The notes beneath the pieces were generated by a model. The model saw only the letters and a list, made by a program, of their open reading frames with translations, did not search any database and was not told where the DNA came from. From positions 1,612,001-1,676,000 of the forward strand of contig WFMF01000006.1 of the NCBI GenBank assembly GCA_011033025.1: DNA of 64,000 nt, in the 5' to 3' direction. The position numbers and the translations under genes were made by a program. Source of the stretch: Beroe forskalii. Lineage: Eukaryota > Ctenophora > Nuda > Beroida > Beroidae. Numbering within the stretch: the first letter of the stretch is position 1; every line of letters begins with the position of its first letter. Positions 11,057 to 23,700 of the stretch are shown piece by piece.

Positions 11057-14000
11057 ATGCTCTTGGAACTACTTCTTTTATGTAGCTTTGCACTAGAGAC
11101 TGTCTACACAAATACTGGTAGTAACCTGCCCCAAAGAACCAGAGTAAAACATGTTGACACAAGTACGGTAATTGGTGCTGAGGTGTCAAAGAACATCTAC
11201 CATGGATCTGATGCTGTCATTGGACAATTCCCTTTTCAGGTGAATAGAGTCTGATAAACATACGCCCACAGGGCTATTCAAACTTTTTTGATCAGATTTT
11301 AAGGAAGTATAAGACGGAATGATTGAACATCTTAATTCTCTCAATTTCAGAACTTTTTGTCTCCAAACCCCTATTCTCCTGACTATCAACAGGTGCGTCT
11401 AGCGTTCTCCACCTACTGGAGTGACACCCTCAATTCATCCTGTGGAGGAGTCATCCTATCAGAGTCCTGGGTGGTTACAGCTGCTCACTGTGTAGCCTTA
11501 GATGAGGCTTCAGATGGGGGACTCAGGACTTACCTGGAACCTTCCTTCCTTATTCGGGTACCTAGAGTATTTTTTGCTTCAAAATTTCATGATAACGACG
11601 ATTAATTTATTCCGAATTTTGTTCTTTGAAACTGATTGCTCATCTACGCCGTTGCAATTTCTATCTATTTACGACCCGGTCTTCCTCGTACCAATAACGT
11701 ACTTCCATTCTCCATGTCAAGTCTGACACTACAGTCCCCATGTCAAGTCTGACACTACAGTCCCCATGTCAAGTCTGACACTACAGTCCCCATGTCAAGT
11801 CTGACACTACAGTCCCCATGTCAAGTCTGACACTACAGTCCCCATGTCAAGTCTGACACTACAGTCCCCATGTCAAGTCTGACACTACAGTCCCCATGTC
11901 AAGTCTAACACTACAGTCCCCATGTCAAGTTTGACACTACAGTCCCCATGTCAAGTCTGACACTACAGTCCCTATGTCAAGTCTGACACTACAGTCCCCA
12001 GGTAGCTACAGGGGATCTGCACGTGCAGATAAATGAAGGAACAGAGCAGTTCAGTGATGTGGACTGGATGTACATGCATCCAGAGTACGATACCAACACT
12101 CTCAAGGTTGGTTGTGTACTGTGTAGTGTGTACTGAACTTCAAAACATGAGAAAAATATCATGTGCATCAGAAATAATGTGTTCATTTTTAATCCTTTGT
12201 TACGAATAATATGCGAAATGCGAATTTCCATAATGTCCTCAATCCTCACCCACTTTCAGAACGATATCGCTCTCCTCCACTTGTCTACACCCTTCACCTT
12301 GAACTCTGAAACAGCTTCAGCAATAGCTGTGTCAAATGTCGAAGTGACCACATTCCATGAGGTGCTTGTGTCTGGTTCGTGTGTTATATTCTAAAATGTT
12401 TAGCATTTCTCTCTTTCTTTGCGAGGGTTAGTACTCCAAGTTCAGTAACAGAATATAGACCTGTCCCACTTGTTTCTAGTTAGCTAGTTATCTCACAGAG
12501 CTCAGAACACGGTAGGCGGACTTTATAGCTAAAGGACTTTATAGCTAAACCAGTCAAAATAGCTGAATTTTGATTTAGCTATATCGTCCGCAGTTCGGAC
12601 TATTTAGCTAAATCTTCCGAGCTGTCCCTCCTCCCCTATCAGTTTAGGGGTTTAGCTATATAGTCCTCGATTCGGACTATTTAGCTAAATCCGTATCGTA
12701 GCTGGTCCTCCCTCCCCATTCAATTTATAAGATTTAAGTTAAACGGGGTTCGGACACTACGGCACAGGACTGTAGAGCACTGGACCCTACGGCACAGGAC
12801 TCTTGGGCACACTTTTTAGTTTTTGGGCGACGCTACGGCACACTTTGGTTTTAAAGTCGACTCTGCGGCACATTCTAGGGCACGGTTGCAGTTAGGGGAC
12901 AATTTTTGTCCCATAACGACAGATGCCTCTCATCAGAGATTCTGCTTGTCAGCTTACCTAATTAGGATTCCGGGACTCATCAGGAACACTCGCTAGAATC
13001 TACCGTAGAAACTGCTTGTTAGCTGACCTTATTAGAATTCCGTGCCCATGAGAAGAATATTAAGACTTGACTGCACATAAACTCATACCATCATGGTGGA
13101 CCACAGATCCTTCAACGGGGTAGAAGGGGTACACTCCTCTGCGTACCTGGGTCAGACGGTTTATGATGGGGCCCTGAATGGGACAAGGTGTTACAATGCA
13201 TCGCTATGACACATTAATGTTCTCTGATCAATGGCTACATCGTATCGCCACGATACATTGATGTTCTCTGATCAGGTGATATATCGTATCACTACTTTAC
13301 TAGATACATGGTCATCTTGTTAACAGCTGTGACTCGCTACACCGACACGGGATCATGTGCTCTGATTAGGTGGAATCGTACGGTTTGATCAGCTATGGCA
13401 AAGCGTAGAGCATTATACCCATACCGAGGAAGGCATTCAACCTAAGCTGAGGAACAGTAAGGTCAGATTTAGCTATATCGTCCGCAGTTCGGACTTTTCA
13501 GCTAACGGACTAAATAGCTAGAGCTAGGACTTAATAGCTAAACCTCCAGAATAATTTAGCTATATAGTCCTACAATCCAGAACACTGATTTCATTAACTT
13601 CTGAGCTACCCAGGTTGGGGAATGACTCAGCACATGTGGCCATCTAACAAGCTGAAGTTCATGAAGCAAGCAGTACCGTCTACTTCAGTGTGCCGTAACA
13701 GATACCCGTAAGTTTTTTAATGCAATAACATTCAAATTTCCAAGCTATTTCGTCCTACTGCCAAACAATCTGTTTTATATATATATAATGTTCATCCCTT
13801 GTTCTCACCAATATTTCCACAACAGAATACACTTTTTATGTTTCATCCCCTGTTCTTGCCAGTATTTCCACAACACACCCGTACCCCCAGGTACGATGTA
13901 CTGGATGGCATGTTCTGCTGTGGGTACTACAACATGACACAGAAGTCAGGAGCAGGGGACAGTGGAGGTCCCATCATAGCTTTCAACAACTCTACTCCCT

Positions 14001-15533
14001 ACTTAGTGAGTTAGGGAGCTTGTTTCCAGCTTTTCTTAAATCATGTCAGTTGTCACGGCTCACATTGAAAGATGTGATGTGATCACCCAGACACACTTCC
14101 TTTACTGAATTTCAGCCTTCCCTTATTATCCGTATCTTGTAATTCTCTCACCCTCCTGCATCTCAGGTAGGACTAGTGAGTTGGAGCCCTACTGTCCCTG
14201 GTTTGGGACTGTTTGATGTAAACACTGACGTGTTCTACTACAAACAGTGGATAGAGAACAAGACAGTGAGTTTAAAGAGACTTGAGACTCTGTAATGTTG
14301 TGAACTCGAATTGAGAAAGCAGTTTTTCACTGACAGTTCCCTTTTTACGCGGCCTTTTTCTCTTTTCGCAATTGACTATTTCCTCTCCCCGTTGCAGGCT
14401 GATGACTTGACGTTAGTGCAGCTGGTAGCTAACGAGACACTGCAAGAGTACACATGGACTAACAACAACACTAGGTTCAGCTACAACCACCTCATAGTAT
14501 CCTGCTCTACTCCGTCATGCACTATTAATGTTAGTAGTTTTGTAAAACTAACTGTCCTAATTTTCCGAGTATGATCTCAGAGAAAAACTGATTTTACAAT
14601 TTCCTGACCTGATCTAAATGCTGTTTCCTTGACTTCCTTCTTTCAGGTCAAGTCTATCTCGATACACTTCGGAGAGGACCTATTCACCACTCTGTATGTT
14701 AGTGATGGATGGGAAACTGGGCATAGGAGCAGAAGGCTCAAGATAACCCGCAATTCCGAAGATATGGCATGTGAGTGAATTACGTACGATTTGTAAAATT
14801 CCGTAAAACATGTGAAAATGTTTATTAAAAGGTACAAGAGGTGTAAGAGGGAGTTAATTTTAAACATATACTTTTTTAAATTTACGTTGTCTAAGCTCAC
14901 TTCATTTTCAGCTAAGTCGGTTGGTTTCGTCTCTCTTGAGAATACGTGTCGTGTACTGATGTATACAGGGGACTCCAATGACCTTGTTACTGTCAAGTTC
15001 AAATACCAAATCTACAACGCCACGCTACCTTGCGATCGTGAGTGAAACTAGAGTTATTACTATGATTCGTAGCTTTGATTGTCAAATTTGAATATTGATG
15101 GGGGAAGCATGGATAATTTCATGTCATAAATCGTTTTAATCTCCTTTTAAAATCTCTGTTGTTTCAAATTCCCAAATCAATTGTTTTCCTCGCTACTTTA
15201 CGGTTTATTTACCTATTCCATCCCCCAGACTCCTCTAAACAGTGCGACGAAGAGAACGACTGCAGTGACCTGAGAGATGAACTGGGCTGCACCTACCCCA
15301 ACTCTACGACCCCTGACGACACAGCAGTGGGGTGCTACCCCGCTGATTTCATCTGCAACCCCCTCGCAGCCCCCTCCCTAATCCACTGCATTAGATCCTA
15401 CAAGACATGCGATGGGTATCAAGACTGTACTAATGGGACTGATGAACTGTTAGAAAAGTGTACTAGCTCAGAAATGGGCGTGATCAGTAGTGTTGTCTTG
15501 CTTTGGGGAGTGTTAATGTGGAATTTCATTTGA
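11057..15533 (+). CDS. Trypsin-fold serine protease with C-terminal LDLa region, 11 exons
   Basis: Joined exons 11057-11239, 11351-11557, 12002-12106, 12260-12374, 13614-13707, 13891-14005, 14167-14265, 14398-14529, 14647-14770, 14912-15037 and 15229-15533 keep one frame of 534 aa, all GT-AG. A signal peptide (LLELLLLCSFAL) is followed by an S1 domain beginning near IYHGSDA. The catalytic triad is His107 in TAAHC, Asp167 in NDIALL and Ser259 in GDSGGP. After the S1 domain, two small-exon blocks resemble a CUB fold. Then come one partial and one complete LDLa cysteine module (CDGYQDCTNGTDE). A hydrophobic tail after a small-residue stretch suggests a GPI anchor or membrane end. The residue six before the catalytic Ser (chymotrypsin 189) is Lys253, and the position-191 cysteine is Gly255, so trypsin-like specificity is unlikely. 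It is probably secreted or on the cell surface. The start was chosen for the signal peptide; the first ATG lies just after a transposon. Confidence 0.9.
11714..12000 (+). repeat. 26-bp intronic minisatellite, 11 copies
   Basis: The unit CATGTCAAGTCTGACACTACAGTCCC repeats about 11 times with one or two changes. It fills intron 2 of the serine protease up to the acceptor AG at 12000-12001. Each unit contains a branchpoint-like CTGAC and a CTACAG acceptor-like motif. (The unit is described here by its parts: CATGTCAAGTC, TGACACTACAG, TCCC.). Confidence 0.95.
12505..13575. repeat. Intron 4 insertion rich in palindromic AGCTA-type repeats
   Basis: Motifs such as GGACTTTATAGCTAAA, their inverse TTTAGCTATATAGTCC, and ATATCGTCCGCAGTTCGGAC recur in both orientations at about 12510-12690 and 13468-13572. 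They bracket a core with further short repeats (ATTGATGTTCTCTGATCA at about 13218 and 13258; GGACCCTACGGCACAGGACT at about 12770). This accounts for most of the 1.2-kb intron. I interpret it as a foldback-type insertion. No target duplication was found. Confidence 0.6.
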
Positions 15534-16829
15534 TTTGTTAGCTGTAACTTGGTAATTCAGATTTCATTGAACTTGAATATTTGCTTAGGTCTTTGTATAT
15601 TTGTAAATATCTTAAGATTTTATGTATTTTGTAACTAATTATTGAGTAATATTCTAATTTCACCTTTGTGCAAATTTTGGAAATTCATTTCGCATTTTTT
15701 GGGATTTCTTAATTTCAAAATTGTATTAAATTAAGTTTCTGCAATGCTTTGTTTAACGTCTCGTTTTATTTTTCCACTATATCAATCCACTGGTTACTGT
15801 CAACAATCAAATTATCTCAACAAATTGCTCATCTTTTCCCTAAATCTTCGTTTGTAATATCGGACAGTCACACTTCCTCGGATTAGTTTGCGTTGCGCGC
15901 GAAAACAAAACTGTACAAAGTTTTATCAATTTACCATCAGACATTATTGCGCGCGCCGCGCACATAGGATTCAACATACAGTACAGTACGGATAAGCAGG
16001 TTGAAAATTAAGCGAGGGGTCAAGGGAAAAACATTTGGACATCATTTTGAACGAATTCTCAGATGAAACACATTTGGTTATGTAACGAAGTTAAACGAGT
16101 TGGTTTAAGTTAACGAATAACTTGAACTTTCTGCAGTTATAAAACTTTTAAAAGACAAACAGATTTCATTAAGCTATTCCGAAGCCCAAAAATTTCTATT
16201 CCAAGCCAAAATCAACATTTTACAAGCTAACTTGTCCCAGAGAAGCCAAATCTCATTCATGAATATCATCAATACGTACTGCATTTGATTCACAGCTCAG
16301 TAAATTGGTAAATTCTACGACTTTTATTGACAATCGTTAAAATTCATTTAAGTTTTTCAAGATGTTTTATACTTTAATAGTAATACACTTCTAACCATTA
16401 GAATTTAGACTTAATAAATTTAGACCATCTTGACGTGATCCCAAATCAGCTACTGCTTACTTATAAATACTGCAACTTAGTTAAAAAGACATGCTAATTA
16501 ATAAGAATTACACTAAAACATTAAACAAGGAGCTAAGAATGCTATGTATAAAAGAAGTTTATCCCCTGCCTTAGTAAGTTTAATAATAACTGATACAAAT
16601 AATGATTAGAATCATTCAGATTAATCACTTCACTCAATCAATTCTCTCATTGGATAATATGAACTCTTGCTGTTCCTGTAATCAGTATGATTATGAAGTT
16701 ATTTCTCTTTTTATATAACATTCAAATTTTGAAACCAACTCATGTTCCAATGCTTATAAAATTGATTTGAATGCATCGCTGATCGTATTTGCAAGTTCGT
16801 ATTTGTAGTTGAATCGCCTAGAGATCCAT
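15534..16829. other. Intergenic, no gene seen
   Basis: AT-rich sequence between the protease stop and duplication copy B. AT-rich 3'-UTR-like sequence follows the stop. A GCGCGC-rich spot lies at 15892-15962. No coding potential or RNA gene was recognised. Confidence 0.6.
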
Positions 16830-18652
16830 CGTTTATTTTGTTGGAATGCGTAAATTAGCACCCAATCCTTCATCAAATGATCAGATCAAAGTAAAAAAGT
16901 CAATGTTCTCAGTCCTTCTTTGAGAGCAAAACAAGCTTTGGACGCGATAGTCAAAGCCCTCCAATTGAAAATTGTTAACATTAAACATGCCCTCTACAAT
17001 CCGTGTAGTTCTTCAGTTATTCAGTCCTAGCTCATCATACATCACACATGGCGCAAACGATGCGCCTGATAGTGCGCGCATTGCACGTGCTAATCGTGCA
17101 CGTTAGCAATGTTAGCCATGTGCAGAGCAGTTGTGATGTCCTCAAAGTTGACATTCGTCAGGTTAGCTCCTCGCATGTTGGTGTTGTACAGCTCAGCACC
17201 GTTCAGATCACACCCCTCCAAGTCAGTGAAGAAATTAGTAGGTGCGAACTGTGAAGTGTACTAGAGTACTGGGAAGGGCAGTGTGTGTATCATCTAATAA
17301 CACACCAATAACTCTGGAATTAGGATTGAGGAAATAAGACACAGTGAATGACTTTAAGTGTAGGAGAAGCCAGCCTAGGACACTGTACGGGGTAGTCTAA
17401 ATACAGTTCTCCCCACACTCCAAAGATTAGTGATCGTCGAAAGAGTACGCACCTCCAAGTCAGCCCCAGCCAGACAGGCGCCTTTCAGAGAACAGTTCTT
17501 AAGATTAGATCCTCGCAAATTAGCCACTCTTAGATTAACTCCTCCGAGGTTAGCACTCTGAAAGGATAGAATTAATATTTTACAACATAAGATATCGACT
17601 ATAACAAGTATAAACCACAGTTCCAGTATGTGTGGCTGCTTGGATGTTTTGGATGTTCACGGGGTAATGATGGGAAGGCAAAGAGTGGCTTTTCCAATTC
17701 CAGGCTAGACACAGCTAATTAGAAATAGCACTGCGACTCAGCTGAGACTCATTAGCGGTATGCCTGGCACTCTTTAGTAGTCACACAGGATGTTAACTGT
17801 TCGTACACAGAATACCCACTGTACTGTATGTACACTTTGTACTGTATGTACACTTTGTACTGTATGTAAAAATAGTACTGTATGTAATAACTTACAAATA
17901 GTACTGTGTGTACAAATAGTACTGTTTAGTTGGCGCTCTGGATTAGAAACCAGGACTTAAATGAGCTAGCGATATTAAAGTTTGGTTGGGGAAATGGAAT
18001 GAAAGTTTATCTGTCTTGAGTTACTGATATGTGTGCCCATATATAGGTCGAAAGCCGGAAAGCAACACCTCCAAAAAAGGAAATGTAGAAAGCAAGGGCT
18101 TGGCAATTATTAACCACGGCTCCATAATTGCACTAAACATAATCCCAATTTCTCCAAGAAAGGCAAGAAAGATGATGGAAAGATGGTTCCTAAAAAACTG
18201 TCTGAAAAGGAACTGAGATGGGACAGTGCTCAGTTCTTTCTACAGTCTCAAGCTTTGACCTACTTTTCGACGTATTGCTCTCGACCTATGAGCACAGCTT
18301 ATACGTGCAATGTTTATCATATCCATATTGAATTTAGTGTTCAATGAGAATAGTTGTTTCCCGCCTCTCATTATCCTATATGGAGTAAAGGTCGTTGCCC
18401 AGAGAGCACTCCGCTTTCTGATGACACTTCTCTCAACTTCAAGCACACAATGTCACACAATGTAGATACACAGCGAACATACCTCATAACAGCTAACATA
18501 CCTTACAAACCAACGTAAGAGAAGTTGTAAAGTAACTGGTTTGATAAGTTTTTTTTTTCTGAAGAGGTGATAAAAAAAGGAAGCACTTTGACTCACCTTG
18601 AATCACTGATTCAAGGTGACTCAAAGTGCCTGGGCTTTTTTTATCACCTCTT

Positions 18653-18691
<39 letters not shown>

Positions 18692-20795
18692 TATCATGAA
18701 CGTGCAAAAAAAGGGTTCGCCAACAGAGTACTCAACGGCCAATGAGACCCACCTCTAAGTTGACACCCTTCATCTGAGCTCCCAGCAGAGAAGAAGGCCG
18801 GAGTTTAGAGTCCTCAAAGTTACACCTCACTAAGCTAGCATTGTCCAGGACAACACCCTCCATGCTGACTCCTGCTGCATGCGCGTCCTGGGGGTGAAGG
18901 GGGGAGCAGGTTTAAAACACTGCAAAAGAGTGAGCGATACAGTCGCTGATATTTGTTCACTTTCTAATAGTAATACATCGTGTGGCTGAGAAACTCCATC
19001 CGATCAAAATACAAAGTAAAATAGAATATACACAAGAAATTCTCTACATATCAGAATCTGTGGAGCTTAGGTTTGAACTCACATCCAGTACACAGCTGGT
19101 CATGTTGGCCTTGTCAAAGGTCGCCCCATACACGTCCGCTCTTGAGAAGTCGGTCTCTGTCAGGATGCATTGCGTGAAGTTGATGTGTTTCAAGTCTAGG
19201 TCACTGAGGTCAGCGCCAGAGAAGTCAAGACCCTGAAATGTGGGAACGTGAGGGAACTAACAAGGGAAAATTTGTGTTAAATTTGTGTTAAATCTGGGAA
19301 TTGGCGATGTCTGATTAAAATTGGGCACATGGAGTAGGCTTTAACAAAGCACACTGCGCGGCGTTCTAGCAATGGGCACTGGGCAGTTTGCCATATTCAA
19401 CCTTGCTCAATCTTAGTCAAAACTTTTCACTTGAAAAGCCACTCGTGATTTTAAACTTGTTACGTCAAGAATTTGTAATAGGAGATGAGAAGGGTCTGGT
19501 ACGGTGAAAAGTTTAAATTTTCATTTCAAATTTCTATTTTTCATCTTTAACATTTTAATTTTAACATGTAGTCACAACACATGGCTACTTGTAACTTTAG
19601 ACTTTTCAAAGAGCATTAGATACACAATAAAGTTACAACCGTTACTCATGCTCATGTATGCTTTTCTAAGCCACATACAGGAAGAAATCAAATTTCAATG
19701 CGAATACAGTACAATTAACATTGCAATTTGATCTCACTCCTCGATTCACCAAGCGTTCAATTGCAAATTTAGATCCCGATTCACAGACAGTGAAAATAAT
19801 ACAATTAAACTTTGAAAAAGTTTAGGTTGGTAAAAGATGAAGTGTCCTTTTCTAGAAAACCACACTATACTGAAGTCAACTCATCAGTATGCGAACACAA
19901 CTCACTCTGAATCTCAAGATGTAGTTAGAAGGTGTTCGGATGAGTGACTTGATGACGTCATCGCGAGTCAGGGGCTCCAGTGTACAGCGTAGCTTGGAGG
20001 TTGTGATGTGCTCCTCTATCTTCGGAATGAGGTCATTGAAACCGAAATACCGGGCCTCCAGCAAGACACCTGGGAGGAGTAAGCTTTCATGTGCATTCTT
20101 TTGATACAGTATGGCACCCTACTGTAGGTATCATTGGATCAGTATATTATGACTCTGTCTTTGAATCGTGATCCGAATAGGTAGAATATTTGCCAAGAAA
20201 TGCTTCAATTCAACACACAAATAGAGCCTCCTGACCAACGGTACCCACTACCCCATCTTATTTGACAGGCTGCAACAGGTTTGTGTCATATTGTTGACAG
20301 GTAACAGGTTTTGGGCAGATCCCTGAAAGGAGGACATGATTTGACGGGGTATCGCTGATCAGAAGGCTTCAAATACCAGTGTCCTCTCATGTTATAACCT
20401 ACCGTAAGGGTTAACACCCCCATCTATCACTAGCTCCCCGTGCCTCAGGAAGTCCAGTAGTGGCAGGAAGTACTTTGGAGACCTGTCTATCAGAAACGCA
20501 CCGTTATCGTCCGTCTTGTTCTTCCAGTTGCTACCTGGGGTTTACTGATGATAGAGATTAGGAACCTGGATTTGATATTGATTGCTGCAGCTAAGAAGAG
20601 ATAGTGAGTGGTAAGCTGATTCAAAACAGGAAAAGATAACAGGTAATTAGAATGCGTCCCACAGCGGATATATAATCCTAATATTCTTAAGTTGGAATCA
20701 GATCGTTTTACTTTGTATTGTAGAAATCTTAAGATGTAACTATTAAAATCAAATCTAGATCAGTCAGGACAAGCATTGGTAATGTTGATTGATTT
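16830..20795. repeat. Direct segmental duplication, copy B
   Basis: Homologous to 1-3920. It includes exons 4-9 of the complete KCTD9-like gene, their introns, the tandem TGTACTGTATG array and the foldback repeat. Copy B continues beyond 20795 into the first introns of the gene, so it is the parental or more complete copy. Confidence 0.93.
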
Positions 20796-23700
20796 GCACA
20801 TTACAGGATCTGATAAATACCCTAATAGATTTCCGTTGATACTAAAAACAGGAACTGGTCGAATCAAACCGGATTAAGCCGAAAATAGCGGAACAAATCG
20901 AAAGCACTCCGAACCAACCCAAAATCCTCCCCGAATCAAGCCGAAACAAGCTAATGAACCCCAACCCTAACGGGTGGGCGAAATCTCATCTCACGACATT
21001 TCATCTCAGGACACTTCATCTCTGTGTCCTGGCCCTAACCATAACCATAACCCTAACCCTAACCCTAACCCTGACCCTAACCCAAACCCTAACCCTAACA
21101 CAGACCCTACCCTTTGCGTAGAGCTGACATATTGCGAGATTATGTCCTGAGATGAAGTGTCGTGAGATGAAATGTCCGTTCCCCACCATAACCCGGGTTG
21201 ATTCGCTTTTTTGGGTTGTTTCGCTTGTTTCGGCTTGATTCGGGGAGGTTTCTGGGTTGGTTCGGAGTGGTTTCGGTTTGTTCCGCTAGTTTCGGCTTGA
21301 TTCGGCTACTTTCTGCTTGTCTGACGTCGTCAGACCCAGGGGGTCAGGCAACGCCTGACAACTTCCTGCTTGTATCGACGCCTTAATTTCAGCTTTTATG
21401 AAGCTTTGAGGACTGCAATTACAGGTACCATTACCTTCTAGAGTGGTCTATGATAAACAGTGACTTAATTTACAAGTTTTCAAGGGGTACAATGAACATT
21501 CAACACAAATCGAATGGTAGCTAAAAGATTAAGTTATAAATTGATTAAATTCAGGTTCATCATCACGATTTTGCAGCGCCCAAGGCTAAGCTTGTGAATC
21601 GAGAAGAATGAAACTGATGTGAAGCGTGGTGACTGATGATCCGTGTGTGCATCCAAACATTGGAAGACCCCTGAGTAAAAGCAACACACCCAAGATACTT
21701 TGAAATCCTCCGGTTAATTAGCTCAAGTCCACCGAGCTAATTTTGGATCTGACGTCATGATGATTTCGTCGTATTAGGCGGTGTAATGTGTACACGTTCT
21801 CGCATATTGTTAGGGATGGAACCTATACATACATGGAAATATTTGAGACAGTTCTATGAAGTTTAAATGAAGATCTAGGACTGAGCGTGATGCATGCCGT
21901 TAGAACTCCCATTGCCAGTTTTTGTGTACGGGGTTGACAAAAACAAAACAACTAGCAAGTAACGCATTGAGTGTCAAGAAAATGCGCGCGCGCGTTACGT
22001 CTATTTGTTTGTTGTTACGTTCGATAAAACCAGCTGCGGTAGGACGTAAACGTACGTGAGTCCGGAAATGGACCTGAAAACGGTCAAATTTTCTGAAAAA
22101 GAATCAATCAAAATGTGAATTGTGATCAGTGGAACATGATTATAATTTGATGGAGCAGTCATTTCAATGGAATAGCAGATTGTTCTTCAAAACGTCATCA
22201 TTTGAAGATTTTAAACATGCATCGCGCAGAATTGTCAGTATCTTCGCGAACAAACTCGCGTCTCAGAACAGAGAGAATTAGCGGCGGCCATATTGGATTT
22301 ATAAATAGCACAATATAAGTTAGTAATTAAGGGAAAATAACGTTAGAACGAGAACCAAAGGACAGCCTCACAATTTCTGCATTAAAGAGTTGCAGATGAG
22401 AAAGGAGAAAAAGAGTTTAAAGAATTGTTCCCTGATATGTTGATATATAATTGATTGGGTGTAGTGCGCGGCTCAGATAGTACGGCACACTGCAGTGTAT
22501 ATACACCGGAATACACAACTATACACATATTCAGGAGTGAAACGTGAGACCCTACCTTTATCAAACATTCGAGCCAGCATGGAGGTTCGTTCTTTTGTTA
22601 GCGTGTGCCTGCGATAAGTGACACGTGAACATGTCACTTGGAATGCGTCACTTGGGAAAGTGATCAGTGAGGTGTCATTTCAAGTGATATGTCAAGTGAG
22701 GCGCCCGACATTGGATCAAACATGCGATGTAAATATGATAAGTCAGGTGAGAGATAAGAGACAATAAAGTTACATTTAAAAAGTTGTGATTGATTGAAAT
22801 ACAATATCCATGCTTTGACGGGCTGCAAGTGCGTAAAAGGTAGTTTCAAGTAAAAACTTAATGTGCGACATGCCAGAGAAGATATCGACGAGAACTTCAG
22901 GGTAAATAACAATAAATCGTTGAAATTCAATAAGCCAATTTGTTCAGAAAAATTTGGTTTCAACTTTTTAATTGCCTCATCTGCGGACTGTTATCATATA
23001 AAAACAGTAATTAGGATATTTTATTGATTATTCCTGATTTCATGATTGATATAAATTCTCAGTGTTTCCAGATATGATGATCCGTTGAAGGTATTCTTTT
23101 CTTCATATAAATAATTTCATAGTCGAAACGTTAAATCCAATACAAATGTCAATAAAAGAATTATTGAGCAAATCATAGAAAAAACTCTCTGGCCTCTGCC
23201 GGTATCTCGACACAACGCATTCTTACAGTTTCTAGCGCAAATTATTAACTACATCTCCAAGGCCTAGAGACATTGAGATTCTGCTATCAAATAATACAAG
23301 CTGAAGTTTCACGTGTTGGTTCCAGGAACATTCTAATCCTTAGTGTTACGATAATTAACGAATCCAAGTGAGACGTTTTTCAAAAAGGAGGGAGAATGAA
23401 CTTTGAAAAACTTCATGATATAACCCAGTTGCTAGATCCTGAGTGAAGGCCATGTATGTAAAGGGAACTGGTACTGAATATAGCATTGGGATTGTGTATA
23501 ACTATTGTACGGTATAAACATTATCTCCGTATACATTACACATATACATTGTACATCGTATGCTTCACATAAACGCTACGCAATAAACGCAGTAGATTTA
23601 TACACGGCGCTGCGAGTGTAAAGCATATTAATATAATGCATAAGAATGTATTCCACATTTGAATGTGCTTATTCAGCCTGCTCGTCGCATTTTAGCCGGA

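Noticed and set aside
11714..12000. Tandem repeat as CRISPR array
   Set aside because: Units are contiguous without unique spacers and the DNA is eukaryotic; the same applies to 62485-63937.
21035..21110. CCCTAA tracts as a chromosome end
   Set aside because: They are degenerate, short, and inside a foldback element within a gene intron; the same holds at 51013-51110 and 62275-62365.
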